DNA of 64,000 nucleotides, from the NCBI RefSeq assembly GCF_013141765.1, contig NZ_WHOD01000070.1:124001-188000 (forward strand), given 5' to 3'. The translations under genes were made by a program, and so were the position numbers. The notes beneath the pieces were generated by a model. It ran no database searches. It saw only the letters and a list, made by a program, of their open reading frames with translations, and was not told the origin of the DNA. Origin of the DNA: Paenibacillus foliorum. GTDB taxonomy: Bacteria > Bacillota > Bacilli > Paenibacillales > NBRC-103111. Shown piece by piece: positions 26,292 to 34,592 of this stretch. Each line of letters opens with the position of its first letter. The first letter of the stretch is position 1.

Positions 26292-26549
26292 CTAAGTTTT
26301 CGAGATTTCTTTCTTTAAAAGCAATTCTTTTATAACGTTTTCCGTTAGTTCTGTGTTAAAAAAAATAGCCGGTTCAACATTAAAAAATTTCGCAATTACT
26401 TGTAAGCGTTCAACATCTAAACGAACATTGCCATAAGCAATATGCCTATAACCTTGCAATGAAATATCTAGCTCTTTTGCCAATTTGGTTTTGGTAATAC
26501 CTCTTACTTTTCGCAGTCGCTCAATATTTTCATAAATTATTTCAATCAC
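26292..26549 (-). CDS. XRE-family HTH regulator of the element
   Basis: An 85-residue protein from a GTG at 26549. The HTH is ENIERLRKVRGITKTKLAKELDISLQGYRHIAYGNVRLDVERLQVIAKFFNVEPAIFF. A longer reading frame reaches a TTG at 26600, but that codon is the -35 box of an obvious promoter, so the start must be downstream. The ribosome-binding site (GGTGG) is poor. It is first in the operon that contains rep, xis and int, and divergent from a larger XRE protein, like a Cro/CI pair. Confidence 0.7.
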   Translation of the reverse strand: MIEIIYENIERLRKVRGITKTKLAKELDISLQGYRHIAYGNVRLDVERLQVIAKFFNVEPAIFFNTELTENVIKELLLKKEISKT

Positions 26550-26571
26550 CACCAACTGGAAAGATAAACAT

Positions 26572-26600
26572 ATTATACTAACGGATTCCGTTAATTTCAA
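26572..26600 (-). promoter_or_regulatory. Element operon promoter with palindromic operator in the spacer
   Basis: On the minus strand: TTGAAA (26600-26595), 17-bp spacer, TATAAT (26577-26572). The spacer contains the palindrome TAACGGA-T-TCCGTTA (26579-26593), ideally placed for a repressor to exclude RNA polymerase. The divergent XRE repressor is the likely ligand. Confidence 0.8.
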
Positions 26601-26675
26601 CCTTTATTTTTATATTATTTATAAATATAAAGTTAAATGATAAAATTATCGTAAATAGGAAAGGAAGATGTATCC

Positions 26676-27137
26676 GTGTCTGAAACAATTGGTACTAGGA
26701 TAAAAAAATTAAGAAAAGAATATAAATGGACTCAACAGGATTTAGCAGATAAAGTTAACGTAACATCACAGGTTGTTTCTAATTGGGAGAGAGGGTACAC
26801 AAATCCCGACAAGTCTGATCTAAGTAACCTATCCAAAATACTTATAGTTACAACCGATTATTTAGTATTAGGCGGGGAAAAAAATAACAGCAAATTTATA
26901 TTAAATATTATGAGAGAACAACAAGAAGAGAAAGATAAACTATTTACTGAACTTGAATATTATCTTTATGAAAATGATAATAATTTAATAAAACAAATTG
27001 TACTGGAAAGAACGGTTAAAATCGAAGAATTATTTACCTGGAAGCATATTGATCTTAGTTATAACGGTAAGACACTTACAGAAAATGAAAAAAAAAAGAT
27101 AATCAATCTAATTAATGTTATTTTGACTGAGAATTGA
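26676..27137 (+). CDS. XRE-family repressor of the element
   Basis: A 153-residue protein. The N-terminal HTH (IGTRIKKLRKEYKWTQQDLADKVNVTSQVVSNWERGYTNPDKSDLSNLSKIL) is followed by VTTDYLVLG, as in phage repressors. The C-terminal 90 residues are helical and probably dimerize; no self-cleavage serine/lysine peptidase domain is present, so induction must use another route. GGAAG precedes the GTG start by eight bases. It is divergent from the element operon, whose promoter holds a perfect palindrome. Confidence 0.82.
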   Translation: MSETIGTRIKKLRKEYKWTQQDLADKVNVTSQVVSNWERGYTNPDKSDLSNLSKILIVTTDYLVLGGEKNNSKFILNIMREQQEEKDKLFTELEYYLYENDNNLIKQIVLERTVKIEELFTWKHIDLSYNGKTLTENEKKKIINLINVILTEN

Positions 27138-27220
27138 TATTTTAGTAATTGAGATATCCCGCTATATTGTTTATACTCGCAATTACAAAAAGTTATTATA
27201 ATTTTGCTGTCTCAAAAAAT

Positions 27221-27265
27221 GCAAAGGGGGAGTCGAGGGCTATATCGCCCTCTTCCCCCCTTTGT
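27221..27265. terminator. Bidirectional terminator between repressor and AIPR genes
   Basis: CAAAGGGGG...CCCCCTTTG with an inner GAGGGC/GCCCTC pairing and loop TATATC. T/A runs are found on both sides, and it lies between converging genes. Confidence 0.85.
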
Positions 27266-27350
27266 CATATTTTTCGACCACAAATATACTCAATAAATAG
27301 TTTGGCTATTTTCTACTAACAATGATACGCCTCATAAGTAACCGCATGTT

Positions 27351-29042
27351 TTATAGTTTTTTTTCACGAAGCTTTTCTTTAAGAAGCTCTGTAAATTTCG
27401 AGCTCTTTGCTATCTTATCAGTTCCACCAAGTGTTTTATAAAGATCATAGACAAACTCTATTGTAGTATTAATAAGATCTTTTCTTACTTCATTTTTCGT
27501 TAAAATAGAAATTTGTTTATTTGAGGGATAAATACTGGAAGCTAATTGGGCACATACTGCATATAGAACATAAAACTTAATATCATTGATTTCAGAAGAA
27601 TTAATTGGGCTCTCTTCTTTGAGAATTAGTTCAACAAATCTTCCTATATAAGCTAGAAGGTAATATGTATTTAAGTCATTGTTCTTATGATAAAGGCTAT
27701 TATATGCCTCATCATTTTCAAGAAGAGTTGAGGGCCTTGCTCTAGCAAAGTCAGGTTGTTGGGTTAGTACAGACATTAGACATTGCGCTAAAAACGATAC
27801 ACTAATTATATCTTTTGGTTTTTTTCCTTCGTTTTTGTAATAATTCTTTCTACGATCATAAAATAAACCACGCGGTTTCATGAAATCTTCAATTTGGCGG
27901 TGAATGGTATCCGTAGCCCTTAAAGAAGATTTTGGTATGGGAGTTTGGCTATTAGTTGCTCTTATAATTTTATCTCTCGTTTCTTCCGTTTCTGGAACAA
28001 TAACTCTAACAAGAATATTTCTTTTTTCAGTTACTAAATTATTTGGATTGGAAGAATAAAATTTGAAAATTTCACTTGAAGTCTGTAAACCGTTCACAAC
28101 CTCGGGATTGTGAATAACTAGTTCTTTTCCTCCCGGCGCGGATGCTTCTGATGCAATTATTGTTACACCATTGTTAAGCCACCAAAATTCTTCTTCCCCT
28201 GTGATCTCCAGAGTTTCCTGAATCTCGTTGTTAACATTTGTTTTTCCTTGGTAATCTCTTACATTGGATTCAAAAATGTGTTTCATTAAATTGTTATTTT
28301 CATCAGTAATAAACTTATAATAATCAGCCAAGTTGGCAAGTGAAATAAAAACTTGTCCCGAAGATGACATTGGATTTTCAGATACTTTCAAGCGATAAAC
28401 GTCGTTTGTTCTTGACTGTATAAGTTTAATTAATTGTTCTGCACCAACAAAAGTAACTTCAACTGATGCATCTGTAAGTAATGTCTTTACATCGCTAATT
28501 AAATCTTCGGCTTGCTTTTTAACATTTGGATGGACTTCAATACCCTTAGATGCATAGTAAAAGCTTATCTTTAATTTTGGTTTTTTTGTAATTAATGCTA
28601 TATATGTTTCACGGAAAAGTTCAAAAGCATCTAAAACTTTATTGTTATATCTACCGATAAAATCGTTCCTATCAAAATCAAGATTAAATAAGTTTCTAGA
28701 TAGTCTAGATAACTTGAGTAGAGGCTCTTCCGAAAAAGAGTTAGTATACTTCGATTGAATAAGGACTAATTCAACATCTACATTTTTTCTATACTTTTCT
28801 TTAATATTTTCATCTTCTTTAACTATATCTCCGTTAACAAGGAGATATATCGAATCAACTCCACCATCATGGCTATCACCAGATAGGCCAAGTTCTAGTT
28901 CATCGTAACTTAATTCGTAAGTTTTTAATATTTGATTGGCGGAATAAAATTCAAAAAATTTCTCTATTGATATGGATTCTTCGATGTTTTCTCTTTCTTG
29001 TTTAATTATTTCTTCTAATAAAATTTGGTTATTTTTAGACAT
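27351..29042 (-). CDS. AIPR-family abortive infection protein with N-terminal nuclease-like motif
   Basis: A 563-residue protein. Residues 240-480 carry the AIPR domain signatures: WWLNNGVTII (287-296), NPEVVNGLQTS (312-322), IRATNSQTPIP (360-370) and YDRRKNYYK (395-403). The first 100 residues contain HDGGVDSIYLLVNG and VELVLIQSKY, a D...QxK pattern (D63, Q96, K98) like restriction-endonuclease folds, so it may cut nucleic acid. AIPR proteins are named for abortive infection phage resistance. It is the only large cargo gene in the element, on its own transcription unit, so it is the likely anti-phage or element-maintenance payload. The mechanism is inferred. Confidence 0.85.
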   Translation of the reverse strand: MSKNNQILLEEIIKQERENIEESISIEKFFEFYSANQILKTYELSYDELELGLSGDSHDGGVDSIYLLVNGDIVKEDENIKEKYRKNVDVELVLIQSKYTNSFSEEPLLKLSRLSRNLFNLDFDRNDFIGRYNNKVLDAFELFRETYIALITKKPKLKISFYYASKGIEVHPNVKKQAEDLISDVKTLLTDASVEVTFVGAEQLIKLIQSRTNDVYRLKVSENPMSSSGQVFISLANLADYYKFITDENNNLMKHIFESNVRDYQGKTNVNNEIQETLEITGEEEFWWLNNGVTIIASEASAPGGKELVIHNPEVVNGLQTSSEIFKFYSSNPNNLVTEKRNILVRVIVPETEETRDKIIRATNSQTPIPKSSLRATDTIHRQIEDFMKPRGLFYDRRKNYYKNEGKKPKDIISVSFLAQCLMSVLTQQPDFARARPSTLLENDEAYNSLYHKNNDLNTYYLLAYIGRFVELILKEESPINSSEINDIKFYVLYAVCAQLASSIYPSNKQISILTKNEVRKDLINTTIEFVYDLYKTLGGTDKIAKSSKFTELLKEKLREKKL

Positions 29043-29243
29043 AATGAACCCTCACCATCTGAAAATATGTATTAAGTTTACTATACCATATTTAACCAAT
29101 ACTTGCCGTTATAGACAAAACAGTGAGCAGTACCATAAGATATAGAGTTAACGGGTAAAAACAGTTAAATAAATGCATCTACCAGTCTGAACATTGTAAT
29201 CAATTATTCTTTTTTAAAACTCTAAGCTCACATTATAAAATTT

Positions 29244-29540
29244 TTAATAACCAATTTGATCTAAATAGTCCCATTCAGCAGCATCAAGATCTAGAGTTTT
29301 TAGAATCTCCCATCTTTGATCATAAAAACAAATTGAGGTATCTTGCATTATCATATACTTTTTCATACATTCCCTTGCCCTCTTTTGAATCTCCAAATCA
29401 GTAGAAATTGAGAAATCATAACCTGAGAGAAAATCGTGATAAGAAAAAATCAGAGGTTCTAATATTCCATTAAAATCAAGATCGTCCATTACTTCTAAAA
29501 ATATAGCTTGTTCACGATTCATTAATTTGATACTTTCCAT
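29244..29540 (-). CDS. Small hypothetical protein next to attR
   Basis: A 98-residue protein; GGAG eight bases upstream supports the ATG at 29540. It is acidic, with helical stretches (EIQKRARECMKKYMIMQ) and the end LDAAEWDYLDQIGY. No family is recognised. It is the last gene before the right repeat and 201 bp upstream of the AIPR gene in the same direction, so it could be a partner, inhibitor or unrelated cargo. Confidence 0.65.
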   Translation of the reverse strand: MESIKLMNREQAIFLEVMDDLDFNGILEPLIFSYHDFLSGYDFSISTDLEIQKRARECMKKYMIMQDTSICFYDQRWEILKTLDLDAAEWDYLDQIGY

Positions 29541-29695
29541 AAGAAGCACTCCTTTGTTATGGTCACACTATTGGTCACAAACATCTAATAATCGAAGTAA
29601 ATTAAAGTGCATTTCACTATGCATATTGATAATAATTACAGTACTAAAACTACATAAAGTCTACTTTGGTATATAAGAGGACATTAACCATGATG

Positions 29696-29742
29696 TCTTG
29701 ACAGGGTAGGGGTCAGTGGTTCGAGCCCACTACAGGTCATAC
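29696..29742 (+). repeat. attR: 47-bp direct repeat of the tRNA-Val 3' end
   Basis: Identical to 22528-22574. The 5' half of the tRNA is absent, so this is not a second tRNA gene. The sequence just beyond should be the chromosome's original flank. Confidence 0.93.
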
Positions 29743-29745
29743 ACG

Positions 29746-29774
29746 AAAGCCCTTGATAATCAAGGGCTTTTTCT
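29746..29774 (+). terminator. Original chromosomal tRNA-Val terminator
   Basis: AAAGCCCTTGA-TAA-TCAAGGGCTTT with a T-rich tail lies directly after attR, in the position that would follow tRNA-Val before integration. The rest of the gap to 30053 holds only a further terminator. Confidence 0.85.
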
Positions 29775-29867
29775 TTATTTTCAGGGATTGAAAAGATGAC
29801 CACTGTTTCGATACTGGGGACGAAACGGAGACGGTTCGACCATCTCTCATTTTAACAAAAAAAATAG

Positions 29868-29897
29868 ACAGAGACCTTGAATACTCAGGATCTCTAT
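29868..29897 (-). terminator. Probable terminator downstream of the hybrid kinase
   Basis: On the minus strand an AGAGATCC / GGTCTCT stem with one bulge is followed by CTATTTTTTTTG. It lies about 155 bp past the kinase stop. Confidence 0.6.
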
Positions 29898-30053
29898 CTT
29901 ATTCAGTTCCGAACGATTTTTATATGATAAGTTCTGTCAGGTACCTTTACAAATTCAGACCTGTAAAAGGATAGGGACTTTTTAATATGACTCCTATGTT
30001 CTACATCTACACAAGTTTTTGAATGATACATGAGCTTGGCTCAATAAAGTAAC

Positions 30054-33000
30054 CTACTTAGTTCGCTTGTCCGGAATGACAAACCACACGGTTGTTCCTT
30101 CATTGGGCTTACTGGAAATAGACAATCCTTGGCCGTACAATTGCATCAAGCGTCGATGCGTATTGGAAAATCCAATTCCACTCTTTCCTTTCCTGGTCGA
30201 ACTCAACAGTTGAATAACCTTTTCTTGCTCCATACCCTTTCCGTTATCTTCTACTTCAATTAGTGTGGAGTCGATTTGGCGGGTTATCCGAATATGGATT
30301 GTACCGCCTTTGTGCCGGCTAAGGAGGCCGTGCTTGACAGCATTTTCAATCAGTGGCTGTATAGAAAGCGGAGGGAGAAACAAGTTGATGTTAGGTTCAA
30401 CTTCCCATACGATAGACAACCTGTCCTCGAATCGTACTTTCTCAATATACAAATAGGCTTCAGCAAGCTCTAGTTCATGAGCAAGCTCGACCAACTCCCC
30501 TGTATTTAGAAAATCAAAGCTGATCCGTAAAAATGATGTAAATGCATCACCCAGCTTACGCATCTTTTCCGTATCTATATCGCTTAGCACCATAATTGAA
30601 TTAAGCGTGTTGAATAGAAAATGAGGTTGAATCTGAGCCTGCAGATAGGCGGCCTCCATGCGCAATCGTTCGTTTATGGATTGCTTCAGCGCGGTCAGCG
30701 CCCTGATTCGATATTTGAGTTCCAGAGCATCTACAGGCTTGGTTACATAATCGTTGGCTCCCGACGAGAATCCTGCGTAGATGTCAGCGGTCTGACTACG
30801 CGCGGTCAGCAGCAAAACGGGAAGCTCTGATACGGAATAATGCTCCCGTACTCTCTGCGTCAACTCGTAGCCTGACATATTTGGCATCATGACATCGGCA
30901 ATGAGAAGATCCCATTGTTGGGTGTCCAGCAATTCCAAAACCTCGCGGCCTGAATTAGCTGTTGTGATGTGATATGGCTCCGCCGAAAGAATTCCAACAA
31001 GCACATTCAGATTGACGGGGTCGTCATCAACTACAAGAATATTTACCTTCCCATCATTCAATACTGGTGGGATAAGTACGGAGGCTGCCAATTCGCCGAT
31101 TGTAGTATCCGGAAAAAAGAAGCGTGAGGACAAATATTCACTTTGTTCCGTTATCTGGTGAAATTGAAGTTGGTTTTGCACTGACCCGAGGTTCGACGAA
31201 TTAGCTAATAACGGTAGATTAAAACTAAATACAGAGCCCTTACCAGGTTCAGAGCGAACGGTCAGTGCACCCCCGTGTAGTTCTACCAACTGCTTGCATA
31301 TGCTTAAACCAAGTCCAATTCCTCTTCCATCGCTTATCCCATAATCACCTTGTTCATAAGGAAGAAAGGCCCTCGCCTGTGTTTCCTCATTCATACCAAC
31401 CCCTGTGTCGGAAACGTGTATGACAGCCTGTCCGTTCACCGTCTCGGCGGAAACTGAGATTGTTCCTGCTTCCGTGTATTTGAGGGCGTTATGCAATAAG
31501 TTATACAGCACTTGCACGAGTCTTTTCTCATCGGCCATTACCAGCGGCATAGAGTCCGCGATATTCATATTTAGTTCGATAGGCTTGCCTTCAACCATAA
31601 ATTTAAGCATACCGATTACACCGGGAACGACCGTTTGAATCTGCAATGGCTTTTGCTGCAGCACAATGCGATGCTCCTTAAGACGTGCGACATCAAGAAG
31701 ATCACCAAGCATATGAGACATTCGACGACTTATCGTTATTAGCAGTTCCATATCCTTAAGGCTGCTCGCATTCAGCTTCTCTTTCTCTTTGGCAACAATT
31801 GTCTGGGCGATATTCATAATGCCATGCAGCGGCGTTCTTAGTTCGTGCGATGTATTGGCGAGAAATTGGTCTTTCAGCTTGTCTGCTTTTTTTAACTGCT
31901 CGTTTAGTCTGGTGTTTTCGTAAGAATGACGGAAATATTTTTTGAACCAGTAAGTAGAAAAACCAATAATAGCTGCCAGTATATCGAATGGATAGTAAAC
32001 AACAAAAAAAGAATTCCATAAGCTCCAGACAAAACTAGACATAATACTTGCCGCAGAAAGCAGCAAGAAGACATCATCAATTTCAGCCTGCTTTCTGAAG
32101 ATCATTGTTCCTACTGTATAAATAAACCATGCAAAGGGAAATAAATATAAAAAACTAAGTACCTTTAGTTCAACCGATCCATACACCACTGGGACCGTTG
32201 CAACCAACAGAAATCCTGAGTAAGAAATGAGTGCCGCGGTGAATACACGTAACCATACGCTCTTCGGAGGAGCTGATGAGAACCTTCTGAAGACTATTAG
32301 AATAAAATAAGAATGCCAAAGGAGAGCAAGCAGTCTTATCTTTAGCGCCCAAGTATAGTTGATCGGCAGCCATAGCAAGAGCAGGTTATCATGGCCGGTC
32401 ATAATCGAAATCCCGGTAGCCAGCGTTAGTAGAGAGACAATGAACAAAGTCCGTTCATGCGGATTAAACCAATACAGAATAAAAGCATACAATCCGTGAA
32501 GCAGCAAAACAATAAACGTGACTAGTTGAAACCCTATAGAATACCAACGTACATAATCGATCGCTGCCTGAGAGCCAAAGCGAATGGGTCTCAAGATACC
32601 CCCGTCATATGGATTTTCGAAATTAGCTACCCGAATGAGTACTTCTAGCTCTTTTGCTCCTTTCTCAGAGTAGGAAGCTGTGTAAGAGATACTTTTAGGT
32701 ATGTACTCACTAGTGTTTTCGGCAGGTTTTCCTATGTCCCCCTCTGTGAACCCATTGATTTCCACAGCAGATGAAGCTTGTATTCCCTGAAGCCATAATG
32801 CGATTGGCTGTTCCAGCGGATCTACTAGAATTCGCAGTCGGTAAGTTCCGTATCCAATAGAAGATCCCGAGTCTTTTGATAGCACGCTGCTCCAGTCTCC
32901 AGGGACTTGAATATATCGTGATTGTTCTTCAGTATTCTGCAGATCCTGATGAGCAACTAATTTTCCAGGGTAGAACTGCCATTCGCCATCTAATGGAAAA

Positions 33001-33176
33001 GAGGAAGTTTTCCTTAAATCCATTCCGCGTATGTCGAGTATACCGCTAACTGCATTTGGGTGATCAGCCGCAGAAAAAATCTCAAGCCAAGCCCATCGCA
33101 GGCCGAGGAGAATGCTAAGAAACAATAATATTGTGGCCACATATTTGAAGACGGTTTTATTTTCTATTCGCATCAT
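30054..33176 (-). CDS. 7TMR-DISM hybrid histidine kinase with receiver and second LytS/YesM-type kinase module
   Basis: About 1040 residues. Order: membrane anchor; extracellular jelly-roll domain (LDGEWQFYPGKL, about 65-200); seven helices (about 215-415, 7TMR-DISM); HisKA with FLANTSHELRTPLHG; HATPase with NLLHNALKY and DTGVGM; receiver (ILVVDDDPVNLNVL, phospho-Asp in LLIADVMMPNMSG, TKPVDALELK). A second kinase module then follows, with AQIQPHFLFNTLNSI and a final HATPase (LIENAVKHGL). Combining a HisKA kinase and an HPK8-type kinase in one chain is unusual. It probably senses a carbohydrate or envelope ligand. The start is uncertain: I use ATG 33176, but no ribosome-binding site is evident and in-frame codons extend to 33239. 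Confidence 0.85.
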   Translation of the reverse strand: MMRIENKTVFKYVATILLFLSILLGLRWAWLEIFSAADHPNAVSGILDIRGMDLRKTSSFPLDGEWQFYPGKLVAHQDLQNTEEQSRYIQVPGDWSSVLSKDSGSSIGYGTYRLRILVDPLEQPIALWLQGIQASSAVEINGFTEGDIGKPAENTSEYIPKSISYTASYSEKGAKELEVLIRVANFENPYDGGILRPIRFGSQAAIDYVRWYSIGFQLVTFIVLLLHGLYAFILYWFNPHERTLFIVSLLTLATGISIMTGHDNLLLLWLPINYTWALKIRLLALLWHSYFILIVFRRFSSAPPKSVWLRVFTAALISYSGFLLVATVPVVYGSVELKVLSFLYLFPFAWFIYTVGTMIFRKQAEIDDVFLLLSAASIMSSFVWSLWNSFFVVYYPFDILAAIIGFSTYWFKKYFRHSYENTRLNEQLKKADKLKDQFLANTSHELRTPLHGIMNIAQTIVAKEKEKLNASSLKDMELLITISRRMSHMLGDLLDVARLKEHRIVLQQKPLQIQTVVPGVIGMLKFMVEGKPIELNMNIADSMPLVMADEKRLVQVLYNLLHNALKYTEAGTISVSAETVNGQAVIHVSDTGVGMNEETQARAFLPYEQGDYGISDGRGIGLGLSICKQLVELHGGALTVRSEPGKGSVFSFNLPLLANSSNLGSVQNQLQFHQITEQSEYLSSRFFFPDTTIGELAASVLIPPVLNDGKVNILVVDDDPVNLNVLVGILSAEPYHITTANSGREVLELLDTQQWDLLIADVMMPNMSGYELTQRVREHYSVSELPVLLLTARSQTADIYAGFSSGANDYVTKPVDALELKYRIRALTALKQSINERLRMEAAYLQAQIQPHFLFNTLNSIMVLSDIDTEKMRKLGDAFTSFLRISFDFLNTGELVELAHELELAEAYLYIEKVRFEDRLSIVWEVEPNINLFLPPLSIQPLIENAVKHGLLSRHKGGTIHIRITRQIDSTLIEVEDNGKGMEQEKVIQLLSSTRKGKSGIGFSNTHRRLMQLYGQGLSISSKPNEGTTVWFVIPDKRTK

Positions 33177-33395
33177 AAAAAAAATTTCGACATTAATAGC
33201 ATTTATTCCTTTATTTACTATCCACCTTATTTTCACCAATTACACCAGACATGGACAATGAACTACCAGACCCGTTTAATGCAATGAGGAAATGGGTAAA
33301 TACAGGTATGGTTAGCCATGACTTTCAAAGCTGTCAAGTATGTAAATAACCTCCATTGTAAGTGGAGGCTGTTGTTAACTGTTAAGTTAAATGTC

Positions 33396-33551
33396 TCAAT
33401 ATTCAATTCCATCTACGTCTTCATTTACATCTTCATATCGAATCTGGTCCGTATCTTCAACCATAAACCCTGTGCGCTCATGTGCAGCAGTATCTTCATA
33501 TACCGTTTCTGGGTTGCCATCTGTTTCTTTATCGATTTTTTCATTAGGCAT
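33396..33551 (-). CDS. Small acidic protein (51 aa)
   Basis: A 51-codon gene preceded by AGGAGGG nine bases before the ATG at 33551. The product starts MPNEKIDKETDGNPETVYED and is strongly acidic throughout, with no hydrophobic segment. An overlapping opposite-strand frame is a mirror artefact. The short hairpin CCTCCA/TGGAGG near 33350-33368 may terminate it. The function is unknown. Confidence 0.7.
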   Translation of the reverse strand: MPNEKIDKETDGNPETVYEDTAAHERTGFMVEDTDQIRYEDVNEDVDGIEY

Positions 33552-33690
33552 TTATGATATCCCTCCTCATTTCTAAGGATATTTTTCCCAATGTATTAAG
33601 ATTTATTCCTTCAACTATAAACGAAAATAGCCCATTCGTAATAAATGAGCTTCAAGATGTGTTCTACAATGATGAATGAACTATTTTCAA

Positions 33691-33921
33691 TTAGCGTTCT
33701 GTTTCTAGTAGGGCTTCGACTTCACTTTTTAATAACAAATATCTATGAGCACTTCTCATAACTTTAACTTTTGTAAGTCCCTTTTCAACTACATATTCCT
33801 TCATTTTATCTTTGGACAAGTTAAATAAAGTTCCTGCCTCAGTAACTGTTAATACTTCTTTGTTACTGGTGTTTTCGAAAGTTTTTTTCAACTTCTGATT
33901 CCAATCTTCAAAATTAGCCAT
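33691..33921 (-). CDS. Small HTH (excisionase/MerR-like) protein
   Basis: A 76-residue protein in which LTVTEAGTLFNLSKDKMKEYVVEKGLTKVKVMRSAHRYLLLKSEVEALLE fits the winged-helix pattern of MerR/excisionase-like DNA-binding proteins. A run of G's (GAGGGGGG) lies upstream of the ATG. It is not close to an integrase, so it may be a small regulator. The region 33922-34283 beyond it shows no gene or clear structure. Confidence 0.65.
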   Translation of the reverse strand: MANFEDWNQKLKKTFENTSNKEVLTVTEAGTLFNLSKDKMKEYVVEKGLTKVKVMRSAHRYLLLKSEVEALLETER

Positions 33922-34283
33922 AATCCTTCGCCCCCCTCTTTATTTTTTTCTACAGTAGCCTATTCATGTGACCACTTTCTCACGACAATAGGTTAAAGTC
34001 AGCATGAAAAGAATATAACTGCTTGTTGTAACACAGAACTATTCTCCGCATCTGTTGATCTTTTATCTAGTATACCATGTAATCACCTATAAACTAAAAA
34101 ACAAACAAAAACTTTAACTTCTTGCTTACGTGTTTCTATATTATTTAGATAGTCCAAGCTATTCTCCCCACCCAAAGTATTAAACTGTCAATCAATTAAT
34201 ATTTCTTTTACTTATGGCTAATACTCCATTTACATTCGCCAATTACAATGAAGACATATTAGGTGCTGGAGGTTTTCGATAAT

Positions 34284-34460
34284 ATGAGAAGAACAAAATC
34301 ACTTGCGATTATCTGCTTGGTTTCATTATCTATCTTGGTAATAAATGAACTAAAAAGTAATTTCGTAATCGTAAACCCTATCCCAGCCGACCCATTTGAA
34401 TATGAATTCGAGTTATTAAATGGGCAAATAATAGCCAATCCTTATGGAATTACAAAATAA
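34284..34460 (+). CDS. Small membrane-anchored or secreted peptide (58 aa)
   Basis: The ATG at 34284 follows GGAGG by 11 bases. The product begins MRRTKSLAIICLVSLSILVINE, a basic N-terminus followed by a hydrophobic segment (signal anchor), then a short polar tail ending ANPYGITK. A terminator follows. I recognise no family. The gene sits in a run of small unknown genes. Confidence 0.55.
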   Translation: MRRTKSLAIICLVSLSILVINELKSNFVIVNPIPADPFEYEFELLNGQIIANPYGITK

Positions 34461-34484
34461 TCATTCAACAGCATCTCGCTTAAG

Positions 34485-34516
34485 AAGAGGGTCACTAAAG
34501 TGACGCTCTTTTTTTA
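34485..34516 (+). terminator. Terminator
   Basis: AAGAGGGTCAC-TAAA-GTGACGCTCTT is followed by a run of T's, after the small membrane peptide gene. Confidence 0.85.
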
Positions 34517-34592
34517 TTTTTTTAGTGTGAATGTCTTGTATATTTGGTAAAATAAACCTAATCTAACTTAATATATAAAGGAGATGTTTATC

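Larger units (their letters stand above)
22575..29742. mobile_element. 7.17-kb integrative element in tRNA-Val (probable IME)
   Basis: The element is bounded by 47-bp direct repeats at 22528-22574 and 29696-29742; the unit length from repeat to repeat is 7168 bp. It carries, on the minus strand, a small unknown gene, integrase, excisionase, an unknown acidic protein, a Rep_trans/MobT-like initiator, a GC-rich hairpin region and an XRE regulator. A divergent XRE regulator, an AIPR defence gene and a further small gene complete it. There are no phage structural genes or conjugation channel genes, so an integrative mobilizable element, or a phage satellite, is more likely than a prophage or a full ICE. 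Its base composition is visibly more AT-rich than the flanks except for the origin-like patch. Confidence 0.88.

Noticed and set aside
29696-29742. A second tRNA-Val gene
   Set aside because: Only the 3' part from the anticodon loop onward is present; the D-arm and 5' acceptor strand are missing, so it is the attachment-site repeat.
22575-29742. Prophage
   Set aside because: Integrase, excisionase and a repressor pair are present, but there are no capsid, portal, terminase, tail or lysis genes.
33251-33349. A 32-codon plus-strand frame starting MDNELPDPF
   Set aside because: It has no ribosome-binding site and lies at the 5' end of the opposing kinase gene region. The sequence looks protein-like but is too short to support.
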